64,000 nt of DNA from an uncultured Erysipelotrichaceae bacterium (GTDB lineage Bacteria > Bacillota_I > Bacilli_A > Erysipelotrichales > Erysipelotrichaceae): the NCBI GenBank assembly GCA_900314905.1, contig OMXA01000002.1, positions 1 through 64,000 of the forward strand, given 5' to 3'. Under the pieces are notes generated by a model. That model was not told where the DNA came from, made no database searches, and saw nothing but the letters and a program-made list of their open reading frames with translations. Shown piece by piece: positions 46,742 through 58,000 of the stretch. Within the stretch, counting starts at the first letter, position 1. Each line of letters starts with the position of its first letter. The position numbers and the translations under genes were made by a program.

Positions 46742-48212
46742 TCTTTCCGAAGAGATGGTGCTCAGCGAGGATGTGAAATGGAATTATGAGCCCGGACTGA
46801 ACGCTTCTGATCCGGAGTATGAGATCGCCTTCATTCTGAGAGAACTCAGCGAAGAGGAAGCGGAGTATCTGAACCGGCATGTGCGGGCCAATTGTCTGTT
46901 TTTCCTGGAGGGACTGAGCTTGAATGCCGCAATGGAGCGGCTGAAGCAGTCCAGGATCGCAAGGACCATCAGCCAGGCAGAACTGCGGCCGTTTCTTTCC
47001 GATCAGCTGAAGAACTATGAGTCCAGGTCTTATGGCGAGAAGTTTGATCCGCACATGATGTCGGTTTCTCCGTATTTCCATGGCTTCGTTTCCTGGAACG
47101 GATATTCGGAAGCGGTCCTTGAGGGGACGTTCGGAGATACGATGCACCAGGCGGTATTCTGGCGAGGTAATATTCCAGTGGAACATGGCCAGGCGATTGA
47201 TTTCTGGCTGGAGTATGAAAAGGATGACAGTGTCTCGATCGAACTGCAGATCACCCAGTTCCCCAGCGGCAGCGTCTCAGCAATTCAGAATACCTGGACG
47301 TTTTCTGAACAGGAACTCAGACAGCCTGTGACCATTGATAATGAGAAGCGATCCGGTCCGGTCTTTGTTTCTCTGAATGCATGCGGGCATGGCAAGCTGA
47401 AGATCAGAGCGCTTCATGACCGCTATTCCAGAAGAGGAAATGGTGCCTTTCTTCCAGGAGGAAAGCGCCTGGTCACTTCTGCTGGAGAAGAAGTATTCAC
47501 GTACTTTGATCCGGGGGATCTGAAACCGCCGCTTTGTGTGTATTTCTCCGGATACAAGACCATGGAAGGCTTTGAGGGATACCGGATGATGAGAAGGATG
47601 GGATGCCCGTTTCTGTTGGTCAGCGAATCGCGGCTGGAAGGCGGAGCGTTTTATCTTGGGGATGAAGAATATGAATCGCTGATTCTCGAAGCGATCCGCA
47701 AGGCCTGCAGCACCCTTGGATTCCAGGAGAATCAGGTCGTGCTTTCCGGTCTTTCGATGGGCACGTTCGGTGCTCTGTATTATGCCACCCGCATTGCGGC
47801 TGGCAATGTGATTGTCGGCAAGCCGCTCGTAAGTCTTGGCAATGTGGCTGAAAATGAGCGCCTGCTCAGGCCGGGATTGTTTGCGACTTCTCTCGATGTG
47901 CTCTGGAAGTCAGAGGGAAGTCTCAGCCATGATGCAGCAGAAGCGCTCAATGCGCGTTTCTGGGATCGGTTTGACCATACTGACTGGTCGGGCCGGACGA
48001 TCTATGCGGCTTACATGATTGAGGATGACTATGATCAGGATGCGTATCAGAAGCTGCTGGCTCATGTGAAGGGCGCTTCGGCAAGGATGATCTGCAAAGG
48101 CCTGCATGGCCGTCATAACGATGATACGCATGGCATTGTCAGCTGGTTTGTCTGGCAGTATCAGCGCGTGCTGCGGAAAGAATTCGGAAGAGAGCAGAAA
48201 CAGGATGAATGA
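46704..48212 (+). CDS. asp2: Accessory Sec system protein Asp2 (O-acetyltransferase)
   Basis: Alpha/beta-hydrolase-like enzyme that O-acetylates GlcNAc on SRR adhesins while helping their export. The nucleophile is Ser351 in LSGLSMGTFGALY; the C-terminal GLHGRHNDDTHG supplies the His. 502 aa. The start is TTG 46704: a perfect AAGGAGGTGA (46688-46697) sits six bases ahead, and no ATG in frame is nearby. Confidence 0.92.
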   Translation: MISIQALQLGGNDLSEEMVLSEDVKWNYEPGLNASDPEYEIAFILRELSEEEAEYLNRHVRANCLFFLEGLSLNAAMERLKQSRIARTISQAELRPFLSDQLKNYESRSYGEKFDPHMMSVSPYFHGFVSWNGYSEAVLEGTFGDTMHQAVFWRGNIPVEHGQAIDFWLEYEKDDSVSIELQITQFPSGSVSAIQNTWTFSEQELRQPVTIDNEKRSGPVFVSLNACGHGKLKIRALHDRYSRRGNGAFLPGGKRLVTSAGEEVFTYFDPGDLKPPLCVYFSGYKTMEGFEGYRMMRRMGCPFLLVSESRLEGGAFYLGDEEYESLILEAIRKACSTLGFQENQVVLSGLSMGTFGALYYATRIAAGNVIVGKPLVSLGNVAENERLLRPGLFATSLDVLWKSEGSLSHDAAEALNARFWDRFDHTDWSGRTIYAAYMIEDDYDQDAYQKLLAHVKGASARMICKGLHGRHNDDTHGIVSWFVWQYQRVLRKEFGREQKQDE

Positions 48213-48651
48213 ACTTGGAAACAGCTGGAAAGTAACCTGGAATGAATATGCGGGGGATACGTACCTGTATGGATCAGAAATCAGATTTCATGCTCCGGAG
48301 GATGTGGAATTCCGCAATGCGCTGATGCCGGCCGGGACGGTGATCAAAGTCTGGTATTCGATGGTCAATTATCAGGCGGGAAGAATCGAGCCTTCGCTGC
48401 CGATCATCGATGGAGAAGGAAGCTATCATGTTTCCCTGAAGATTGACACGGATGTGCCGCAGGGAATCTTTCTGCGCTTTGTATTTCATGGCAAAAATGG
48501 GGAGGAAGCAGGGAGTATGGTCATGGACCAGCCGGAAATGGATCTGAAGTGTCCGCTGAAGGCATACAGCTATGAGGCTCAGCTGATCTGTGCCGGGGCG
48601 CATGCCTTTCACTTCCATTCCTTCACGATTACGGAGATCTCTAGACCATGA
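48205..48651 (+). CDS. asp3: Accessory Sec system protein Asp3
   Basis: Small beta-sandwich-type partner of Asp1 and Asp2. 148 aa from ATG 48205, which overlaps the asp2 stop by eight bases and follows AGAAACAGG. Features shared with Asp3: an N-terminal WKVTWNEYAGDTYLYGSEI and the hydrophobic FHFHSFTITEI end. The assignment rests largely on order asp1-asp2-asp3-secA2. The frame opens earlier at 48106, inside asp2, but the overlap start is more likely. Confidence 0.85.
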   Translation: MNELGNSWKVTWNEYAGDTYLYGSEIRFHAPEDVEFRNALMPAGTVIKVWYSMVNYQAGRIEPSLPIIDGEGSYHVSLKIDTDVPQGIFLRFVFHGKNGEEAGSMVMDQPEMDLKCPLKAYSYEAQLICAGAHAFHFHSFTITEISRP

Positions 48652-50975
48652 GCGATCGAAAGCTGAAACAGATCACTGAAGCGGTCAGAGCGAAGGCAGA
48701 GATGATTTCTCGTCTTAGCGACCAGGAGCTTCGGATGGAGACGAAGAAACTGAAGCAGGAGCTTGCGGAAGGAAAGAGCCTGGATGAGATTCTTCCGGAG
48801 GCCTATGCGGCAATTGCGGAAGCAGATCGCAGAATCCTTGGAATCTAACCGTTTGAGGAGCAGATCTATGGAGCGGCCGCATTGCATCTGGGATGCCTGG
48901 CCGAGATGAATACCGGCGAGGGGAAGACGCTGACGGCGACGATGCCGTTATATCTTCATGCCCTGACGGGAAAAAGCACGATTCTGGTCACGGCGAATGA
49001 ATACCTGGCTTATCGGGATGCCTAGCAGCTGAGAGGAGTATTCTCATTTATGGGACTGACTGAACGGGCAGGGGTCACCAGGACTCCGGATCGTTCTTTC
49101 ACCAATGCTGAGAAACGGGTGAACTATGCGGCAGATATTCTGTATACGACGCACTGCGTGCTGGCGTTTGATTATCTGCTGAACAATCTCGTGATGCGCT
49201 CGGAAGACCGGTTTCTGCGTCCGTTTGAATTCATCCTGATTGATGAAGCGGATTCCGTTCTGCTGGATGGAGCGCAGATGCCGCTGGTAATCTCCGGCTC
49301 GCCGCGGGTGCAGTCAGATCTTTATGAAAGTGCGGATTTCTTTGTCTCGACGCTGAAAGAAGGAAGAGACTATGAGACCGAAGAGAAGTCGGTCTGGCTC
49401 ACAGAGGCAGGCACTGCATATGCAGAACGGTTCTTCGGGATCTCCGATCTCTTTGCGCATGAAAATTTCGAGCTGAACCGGCATATTCAGCTGGCATTGA
49501 GGGCAAGAGTGCTGTTCCAGATTCAGAAGGACTACATGATTTCGGATTCCGGAGAGATTGTCCTGCTCGATAACAGCACCGGCAGAAGCCTGCCGGGAAT
49601 GAAGCTGAGAGGGGGTGTTCATCAGGCCATTGAGCAGAAAGAACATCTTCGTCTGTCAAAGGAGCAGCGTTCTATCGCTTCAATCACCTATCAGAATCTG
49701 TTCCTGATGTTTCCGCAGATGTGCGGCATGAGCGGCACGTTCCGGGATGCGAGAAAAGAGCTGCGGGAAGTGTATCACAAGCGGGTGGTCATCGTTCCGC
49801 CTCATAAGAAACTGCAGCGCATCGACTATGCGGACAGGTATTATGCGACTGCCGAAGAACAATATGAAGCAGCGCTGAAGGAAACGCTGCATCATCATGC
49901 CACAGGTCAGCCGGTGCTGATTGTCACGGCAACGATCCAGGATACGCAGATCTTCTCGCGGATGCTGGTAGACAAGCATGTGGCGCACAGCGTTCTGAAT
50001 GCGAGCAATGCGTACTGGGAAGCCGAGATCATCGCTGCGGCCGGCAGAAAGAATGCAGTGACGGTATCGACCGGCATGGCTGGAAGAGGAACCGATATCA
50101 AGCTTGAAGATGGCGTGCAGGAGCTTGGCGGTCTGGCGGTGATCGGCATCGGCCGCATGGAGAATACCCGTCTGGAACGGCAGGCCAGAGGAAGAGCAGG
50201 CCGTCAGGGCGATCCTGGCAGCAGCCAGTTCTTCGTATCGCTGGAAGATGAGATTGTGACCGAGATGTTTCCGGATCAGACCGAGGCAGTCCTCTCCGGA
50301 AAGAAATCCATTTCTCATGCCCGATTGAAGCGATTGATTCAGAAGGCACAGCGGACCATGGAAGAACAGAGTGTCGCGACTCGTGAGCAGGCAGTCCGGT
50401 ATGATCGGGTTCTGAGAAGACAGCGGGAAATCCTGTATGATGCCAGAAACCGGCTGCTGGATGGCGAAGCGGTGCCCGAAGATCTTCTGAAGAACCTCGT
50501 GCATGAGAATCTGAAGCGGTTTGCAAGCAGCCATCGCTCCATCAGTGAGAGCGAGCTAAGCCGCTATGTGCTGGATCATCTTTCGTATGAAGTGGATCCG
50601 GACGTTCTTTCATTCTCGGAAAAAGGGAATTCTGCTGCGCTTCTGAACCGGCTGGAAATCTATGCAGAGGAGCTTCTGAAGCAGAAAGAGGCATCATTTG
50701 CGCATGCTGAGGAGCTGCAGGAGTTCGTGCGGGAATGCATGCTGAAGGCACTGGACGAAGGATGGGTCGAGGAAGTTGACTATCTGCAGCAGCTGCAGTA
50801 TGCGATCGCTTCGCGCGGGACTGCTCAGAGAAATCCGATCTTCGAGTACAGCCGGGAAGCGTATCGTTCCTTTGCAGACATGGAACAGACGATGATGGAG
50901 AATATTATCCGGAATTTCTTCCTGGCAGAGCTCTTTCAGGGAGCGGATGGGAAGCAGAGAATTCTGTTTCCGTAA
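48648..50975 (+). pseudogene. secA2: Accessory Sec ATPase SecA2, two nonsense codons
   Basis: Motor ATPase for SRR export. One continuous frame from ATG 48648 (overlapping asp3) is cut by TAA 48846-48848 ([13 protein letters not shown]) and TAG 49023-49025 (LAYRDA*QLRG). Homology to SecA runs across both without a gap. Walker A GEGKT (48915-48929) lies between the stops; the DEAD-like LIDEADSVL, GRGTDIKL and RGRAGRQGDPG motifs lie after. Restart at ATG 49050 would give 641 aa lacking Walker A, so no active ATPase is expected. Confidence 0.88.
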
Positions 50976-50986
50976 GGAGAAGCGGC

Positions 50987-52484
50987 ATGATCTACAATTT
51001 CAATCTCGGCATCGGCTGGGCTTCCAGCGGCGTCGAATATGCGCAGCTCTATAGGGCAAGGATGTTCCGGGTGCTGAAAGAACCGGCAAAGTTCGTCTTC
51101 ACCGATATGTTTCCGCAGGAGAACCTGGAGCATTTCACGAAGCATATCGGCTTTGCGGATGAGGAAGTGATCTGGCTTTATACGTATTTCACCGATTTCA
51201 GAATTTCCCCGGTGACGTATACGCTGTCACAGTTTGAAGCTTCCCTTGCGGATCAGAAGTACTCTTTCCAGAGAACCGGAAAGACCGGGAGGCTGAAGTT
51301 TCAGGATCCCGGTCACTGGTGCACGGTTTATTTCACTGATGAGAAACAGGATCTCGTTCATCGGGCGGAGTATGTTTCCCGCGGGGCTCTGATCCGCAAG
51401 GACTACTTCACGTATGGAAGAATCTATTCGGAATATTATGCGCCGCTGAATGGAAGTGCCCATCTGTATCTGAGAAGATTTTTCAATGAAGATGGGTCCA
51501 TTGCCTATGAGGAACTGATCGGCGGGAAGAATTCCATGTATCGCTTTGCAGATCATATCTTCGATTCGAAAGAAGACTTTGTCGGCTATTTCGTGAAATG
51601 CCTCCATCTTTCCAGGCACGATCTCGTGATCGTGGACCGCACGACCGGCATCGGCCAGGCAATCTTCGAGAATGCCGGCGATGCAAGAGTCTGCGTCGTC
51701 GTGCATGCGGACCATTACAGCCTGTCCGGCACGGATCAGGAGCATATTCTCTGGAACAACTATTATGAGTATCCGTTTGATCTGTGGCGGCATATCAGTT
51801 TCTTCATCGCCTCCACACAAGCCCAGAAGCAGAAGATGGCAGAGCAGTTTGAACACTATATCGGAACGATACCGGAGATTGAGGTGATCCCGGTCGGTTC
51901 CCTCGACCGGCTGAGAGGTGCCGGAAAAGCCGAGAAAGCCGTATTCGATCGTGACTGCTTCGCGGCTTGCCAGCGAGAAACATCTGGACTGGGTCATTGA
52001 AGCATGCATTCTTGCCAGAGCAGAGGTTCCGGAACTGACGCTGGATATCTGCGGGGAAGGCGGAGAGCATCAGCGCCTGGCGGAACTGATCGAGACCAGG
52101 AATGCGTCCGGATATATTCATCTGCTCGGACAGCAGGAGATGAACGATCTTTATCAGAACTATGAGCTGTATCTGTCCGGCTCCACAAGCGAAGGATTCG
52201 GACTCAGTCTTATGGAAGCGGTCGGGAGCGGTCTCGCGATGATTGGGTTTGAGGTTCCTTATGGAAATCCGTCCTTCATCCGCAATGGGAAGAACGGAAC
52301 GCTGATTCCGGTTTCGGAATCGATGAGTGAGAAAGAGCGGGTAAATGCCCTGGCAAAGGTGGTCGTGCAGTATTTCAGGACGGCAGATCGCAAGGCGTAC
52401 TCAGAGTGCTCTTATGAGATTGCTTCGGCGTATCTGACAGAAAACGTGGTGCAGAAATGGAAAAACGTGATACAGGCAGAATAG
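50987..52484 (+). pseudogene. gtfA: SRR glycosyltransferase GtfA, frameshifted
   Basis: GtfA with GtfB forms the O-GlcNAc transferase that initiates glycosylation of SRR adhesins. The first part (50987 to about 51912, MIYNFNLGIGWASSGVEYAQ...EVIPVGSLDRLR) and the second (from about 51915, PEKPRKPYSIVTASRLASEK...STSEGFGLSLMEA) are collinear with one GT4 protein but lie in different frames; the shift falls in CTGAGAGGTG (51911-51920). The catalytic second GT-B half is therefore not made in frame. Total length fits an intact family member of about 500 aa. Confidence 0.88.
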
Positions 52485-53896
52485 GTCAGGAAGGAATTCT
52501 GCTTCTTGATCATTATGATGAAGCCGCAAAGATGCTGAAGGAATCGTTCAGGATGGCAGGCTTTTCCGGGCCGGTGCTTGTGCTTTCTGAAGAAGCGTAC
52601 TTGCCGGATGATGTCGGTTCGCTGTATGGCATGTATTGCCAGGAGGAGGAACCATGTGCATTTCCTGGAGCGGTTCATTCGCCCAGAGAGAAGAGCGAGG
52701 CAGAGATCCGGGAATACCAGCTGCGTCATGCTGGCTGGCGGCCTGGCATGAGCCGGTATTTCAATCAGATCGAGCTTCCGGATTACTGGGAGATCAGTGC
52801 GGATGGCATGTCGGCAAGGGTCTATGACCGCAATCACCTGCGGGCAAGGATCTTCTATGCAAAGAACGGAAAAAGCCGGATTGTCAGCGATGCTGACTGG
52901 CTGGATGAGAATGGAACCGTGCGGTTCACGGATCACTATGATCTCCACGGGCTGCTCTATGCAAGAACTTCCTTCAATGAGAAAGGCGAACGTTTCTGCT
53001 GCTCCTGGATGGATCAGGAGGGAAGAGAACGGGTTGTCGAGAACTACGTGACTGGCGATATTCTGGTCACCAGGAATGGCACTGTCAGCCTGTTTCATAA
53101 CCGGACTGAACTTGCCGTGCAGCTGATCAGGGAACTTGGCTATGAAGGACAGCGGATCTTCTACAATTCGCTGTCGACGCCGCTGTTTGTCAGCGAGCGC
53201 CTGTCTTCTTCAGACGCGGACAACGTCCTCTTCTGGCAAGAAGGCAAGCGGCCTGATATTCCCGGAAACATGCAGATGATCTTAGCAGGGGCTTCCCATA
53301 CGAACCGCATCCTCGTGCAGAATCAGGAGAGCTTCAGAAAGCTCTGCTCGCTCGGGGCTTCTCTTGACTATGTGCGTCCATTCGGCTTCGTTTATCCCTT
53401 TGATCACGCTCACAGGAACCGGTCTGAGGTGCTGATCTGCACGAACTCGGATCAGATTGCTGAGCTGGAGGCGCTGGTGAAGGGATTGCCCCAGATGAAC
53501 TTCATGATTGCGGCAGTTACGGAGATGTCTTCGAAGCTGCTTTCCTTCGGTTCCTGTCCGAATGTGCGTCTGTATCCGGCTGCTTCCAGCCAGATTCTGA
53601 GTCAGCTCTTTGCAGAGTGCGGCTGGTACTTCGATATCAATTATGGCAATGAGATCGTTTCGGCTGTGAAGCATGCGTTTCTCAATGAGATGCTGATCAC
53701 GGGATTCCGATCCACGCTCCATCGGCCGCAATACGTTGCCGAGAACCTGGTGGCAGAGGATGCAGAGGAGTTGATCAGGACTGTAAAGAAGCTGATGCAG
53801 TCAGAAGCCTTGCAGGAAGAATCCCTGCAGCTGCAGAAACAATCGGCGATGTCAGAACCGATCTCTGCTTATCAGCAATTATTCCGGAATGAATGA
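52457..53896 (+). CDS. gtfB: SRR glycosylation partner GtfB
   Basis: Co-activator of GtfA that binds the SRR acceptor. 479 aa, inactive GT-B-like architecture; blocks such as QIELPDYWEISADGM, DWLDENG-TVRFTDHYDLHG and YFDINYGNEIVSAV are typical of GtfB. It starts inside the end of gtfA (28-base overlap). The frame is intact. Last gene of the locus, before a terminator. Confidence 0.88.
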   Translation: MEKRDTGRIGQEGILLLDHYDEAAKMLKESFRMAGFSGPVLVLSEEAYLPDDVGSLYGMYCQEEEPCAFPGAVHSPREKSEAEIREYQLRHAGWRPGMSRYFNQIELPDYWEISADGMSARVYDRNHLRARIFYAKNGKSRIVSDADWLDENGTVRFTDHYDLHGLLYARTSFNEKGERFCCSWMDQEGRERVVENYVTGDILVTRNGTVSLFHNRTELAVQLIRELGYEGQRIFYNSLSTPLFVSERLSSSDADNVLFWQEGKRPDIPGNMQMILAGASHTNRILVQNQESFRKLCSLGASLDYVRPFGFVYPFDHAHRNRSEVLICTNSDQIAELEALVKGLPQMNFMIAAVTEMSSKLLSFGSCPNVRLYPAASSQILSQLFAECGWYFDINYGNEIVSAVKHAFLNEMLITGFRSTLHRPQYVAENLVAEDAEELIRTVKKLMQSEALQEESLQLQKQSAMSEPISAYQQLFRNE

Positions 53897-53922
53897 TCTG
53901 CCTGCAGAGGCAGATTTTTTCT
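53896..53922 (+). terminator. Terminator of the accessory Sec locus
   Basis: ATCTGCCT (53896-53903), loop GCAG, AGGCAGAT (53908-53915), TTTTTT. It begins at the gtfB stop. Confidence 0.92.
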
Positions 53923-53966
53923 TCTGCAGCATCCCACGAGAATCAGCAGATGGCGTGCAGATCGTT

Positions 53967-53972
53967 TATAAT
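53967..53972 (+). promoter_or_regulatory. -10 element before the cell-wall gene group
   Basis: TATAAT, but only seven bases before the ATG at 53980, so the transcript would be almost leaderless or the true start lies elsewhere. Confidence 0.35.
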
Positions 53973-53979
53973 AAGGAAC

Positions 53980-54990
53980 ATGACAGGAAAAGATGAACTG
54001 AAAACTTCCCGGATTCTGATTGCAGCAGTACTCATTCTGACAGCAGTGATTGCGGTATTTCTGTTTCTGCTGCAGAATGGCGATCACAGGCCTGCTGCTT
54101 CTTCGGATCCGGATACGATCGGACAGAAGGCAGCCCTGGCTTCCCAGGGGGCGATGAGTGTTCCTTCTGAGACTTCAGAGATGGCTTCTCTTGGGGTTTC
54201 AGTCAATGATTACAGGGTGTTTGCATTAGATGGTCTGGGGTTCCGGTTCGTGATTGCCAATGTGCATGTCAGCGGAACGAGCCCTCTCAATGTGCCGCTT
54301 TCTCATTTCACGACCAGCGAAGGAATCCGGCTGGATCAGGTTCAGGACTATGTGAATGCCCTGGAAGAGAAGAACCTGTTTCTCGGCAGGCAGAATGTGA
54401 TGTTCTCATTGATTTCTGAAACTTCTCCGCTTGATGCCAATCTCTTCATCCCGGTGAAGGATGCTTCGCTTGATTCCGTCACGGTCTCCGCAGACTTCCA
54501 GAAACAGGTTCTTTCCTTTTCTTTAAAGGAACCCAAGGGAACAGAGGGGATGCTGACGTATACCGACGGAGATGTGATCACGGATGGCCGGACGTATCAG
54601 ATGACGGTATCGAAGGCAAGAGAAATCACCGGCGAGCCGCTGTATCAGACCGTGAATGGCGAAGACCAGGAATACCTGCTTCCGTCGACCACCAAGGTCT
54701 ATGCCTTCCAGGTCGATGCGGTTTCGCTGTATGGCGATACGATCTCCCTGGACAGTGCGCAGTATGTGCCGGAGAATTCTTCGGAAGTATTCGAAGCACT
54801 GCCAGCAGAGATTCATACCCTGAAGTTCAGGAATATGCTCGGACAGACCATTTCAGATACGTCTTCCGGCTATCTGTTCTTCTATGCCTATGATCCGGAG
54901 GATCATCCGATCACGTATACCGGCGTTCTCAAGCTGAAAGTCAGCGGCCAGAATACCTGGATCACGGTCAATGTGGACCTGAACGAATAA
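53980..54990 (+). CDS. Membrane-anchored extracellular protein of unknown function
   Basis: One N-terminal membrane helix (about 10-29, ILIAAVLILTAVIAVFLFLL) with a basic-acidic start and a 300-residue exported domain predicted to be mostly beta. I do not recognise a named domain. It is followed 13 bases later by a GH73 glucosaminidase gene and then a PASTA protein gene, so a role in wall metabolism is suggested. 336 aa. Start ATG 53980; GGAA just ahead. Confidence 0.75.
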   Translation: MTGKDELKTSRILIAAVLILTAVIAVFLFLLQNGDHRPAASSDPDTIGQKAALASQGAMSVPSETSEMASLGVSVNDYRVFALDGLGFRFVIANVHVSGTSPLNVPLSHFTTSEGIRLDQVQDYVNALEEKNLFLGRQNVMFSLISETSPLDANLFIPVKDASLDSVTVSADFQKQVLSFSLKEPKGTEGMLTYTDGDVITDGRTYQMTVSKAREITGEPLYQTVNGEDQEYLLPSTTKVYAFQVDAVSLYGDTISLDSAQYVPENSSEVFEALPAEIHTLKFRNMLGQTISDTSSGYLFFYAYDPEDHPITYTGVLKLKVSGQNTWITVNVDLNE

Positions 54991-55003
54991 AAGGAGCGGC
55001 AGA

Positions 55004-58000
55004 ATGAGAAAGATTCCGATTCTGACAGCAGCGATCAGTCTTGCGGCTTCTCTGGTCACTGCTTTGCCAGCGATGACCATCGAAGTCTCAGCCAGAGAAG
55101 AATATGACTACTACCCGATGGCCTGCAGTCTCTATGAAGTGGATCAGGTGGTTTCCTCGGGCAGCGGCGTGAGGTTTCAGATGACTGCCTGCACAGGCAA
55201 TTATTCTGAGGCAAAGCGGCAGATGTATGCGCTCGGCAATGCCGGGGTCATCCGCAGCAGTGTGTCGTATTCGCCAAGCCGGATCATCGATATGAGTGCC
55301 GGCGTCGTCTATACGTATCCGCAGCGCTCCGGATCCAATATCGTCACGATCAGCCAGTACTATGACCTTTCCAGCGGAATGCCTGCCTATAACAAGAGCA
55401 CTGCCGTCACGTGGCACCGGGAGCTTCAGTATCTCGGTCTTTATTCCGCTGCGGACAGTGATGGCAATGCGCAGGTACTTGTCAATGCGTCCGGCTTCGA
55501 AGGATATGTGAACCTGAAGAATGTCGATCTGATTCCGATGGCAGTCATTGAGAATGGCTGGGGCATGTACCTCGGCGGCAATTCGACTTATGATGGCGAA
55601 CAGCCGTTTCTGACTTATGCCCATCAGCAGTATTACAAAGCTGAGACCAACGGGAATTATGTCGATCTGGTTCTGCACTATTACAGCGGCTGGGGAAATC
55701 CTGACAAAGGCGGCCAGGTGCAGGAATGGACGAGTGCCGTCGGTCCTGCGGCAGACTGGATGAAAGCCGGAGACGTCTATTACAGCTATGACAATACGAC
55801 GTTCTATACCGATCGCACGTGCCGGAATCAGGCCGGGGTCTATTATCCGTATTATGAATTCGTTTTTCTGCGCTCGAAGACCGGAATTTCCGAGGCCACG
55901 TTCAATCAGTTCCTGAGCAGCGTCGGAAAGGACTCTTCCAGCAAGCTCTGGGATACCGGTTCCATCTGGCTGTCTGCTCAGCAGAAGTACGGAGTGAATG
56001 CCCTGGAGATCTTTGCGATGGCATGTCTGGAATCGGGGTATGGGATGAGCGAATTTGCCCAGAAGCGAAATAACCTGTTCGGCTGGAATGCGGTGGATTC
56101 CGATCCGGGTCAGGCTTCGTATTTCACCAGTGTCGCCCAGGCGATCAACGAGCAGATGAGCATCAACCTCAGAGGGTTTCTGGATATCAATGACGGCAGG
56201 TATTTCGGGTCGCATCTTGGCAATAAGGGATCCGGCTTCAATGTGAAGTATGCAACGGATAATTACTGGGGCGTCAAGATCGCTTCGATTGCCTATGCAA
56301 TGGACAAGTGCGATAACGGCTGGAACGGGAAGCTGACGGATTATAATACCGTGAGCCTTGGCATCGTGAAGGATGATGCGCATGTCGATATCCTGAAATC
56401 GGTCAATGGTCCCGTGCTCTACAATACCGAATATGGCTCGCGCTATCAGAAGAATCATACGCTGTCCATCCTGGCCGAACGGGATGGCTGGTATGAAGTG
56501 CAGTCCACGAATGTGCTTGATACTTCGGGCAACGTTGTCACCAATCTCAGGAACATGGGGGCACTGGATTATAACTTTGATACGATGGTCGGCTGGATCC
56601 GGAAGGATCAGGTGACTCTGATCAATACGGCGCCGATCCAGATTACCGGAAGGACGGCTTCCGGCGATCCGGTAGAGACCGTGGATGCCATCCGCTGGAA
56701 TGAGGACGGCACGCTGCATCTGGAGGGCAGAAGCTATGTGCCAGGCATTCTGACCGACAGCGGGAATACGGTTTCGGAAACGCTGAGCATTCTGAGTGAT
56801 TCGTTTGCGTCTGCCTCTGAGATCGCGCTTTCGCCTGCAAGTGAAGGCGATGTCGTGAAGTGGAGCACGGATGCGGATGTCTCATCGCTTGCGGAAGGAA
56901 CGTATTTCTTCCGTTTCACCAGGTCTTATTCCGCTGTTTCACAATACAGCAGCACGTACTGGCTGTCAGCGGTGCAGAGTCTTCCGGAGATGCATTCTGC
57001 TGGCGGCAGAACGTATACGTTCTCTGCCACCACACTGTCTGGCTCAGAAGGGCTTGCGCTCAGGGTTCAGAACATCAGCTGCGGGGTCAATGCGGCTTAT
57101 GATGAGGCATCCGGAAGCTGTATCTGCAATGAAGGGTATGAGAATTACGCGGAGGGCACAGGCTGCTCGCTGAAGCCGATCGAAGAGAATTCGCTGAGTG
57201 TGATGAGAGGCGTGGAGAGTGCTTCTCTGAAAGATCAGGTGCTGACGATCAGCGGCATGGCCTTCTTCCGTGGCATGGATGCCGGTGATGAAAATCAGGT
57301 TTCTCTGGTATTGAAGAATATGGAAACGGAAGAAGAGACTGCCTATGAGGCTAAGATGAGCGATCTTCCCTCGCCTGTGAGCCTTGGCGATTCGTACACG
57401 TATACGCATGTGCTTTATGAAGGCGCTCTGGATCTTTCCGCAGCAGCGGATGGTACGTATGAGATTCAGGTGAAGGTCACTAACGGCAGTCAGACCGATA
57501 CGGTGCCGCTGTACTGCACGAAGGATGGCATCGATCAGAGCGAGGAAAGAACCGATGGCTCTGCAGTGAGCCTGCATGCAGAACCGATGTACAACTATCG
57601 TCTGGAGGTATCGATCGGAACCTCGGGCATTGACCGCAGCGTCATCCGCAAGCCGATCCGCAGCGCTTCCATCTTCGGAACGAATGCGCTCACGCTGAAA
57701 GACGGGAAACTCAGCCTGGATGCGTATGGTCTTCTGCGAGGAACCTCAATCACGGCAGAAGATCATCCGTCGTATACGATTCTGCTGGAAGATCCCAGCG
57801 GGACCGTCACCTCTTATTCGATGAATACGAAGGCATGCCCGGTGGATCTCGGCAAGATGCTGCAGTCGGGTTACACGGCAGATGAAGCATGCTTTGATGG
57901 CGTGATTGATCTTTCTGCGCTTCCGGAAGGAACCTATACGCTGTATCTTGATCTGAAGACGGATTCTGCAAGAGATATCTATGAGCTGTACAGCCTCCGG

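Noticed and set aside
48648-50975. Stop-codon reassignment in this genome to explain the secA2 stops
   Set aside because: TAA, TAG and TGA all end well-defined genes here, for example frr, topA and tsf, so a changed code is not supported.
55088-56719. 543-codon minus-strand frame opposite the GH73 gene
   Set aside because: No ribosome-binding site, no recognisable protein; the plus strand has clear domains.
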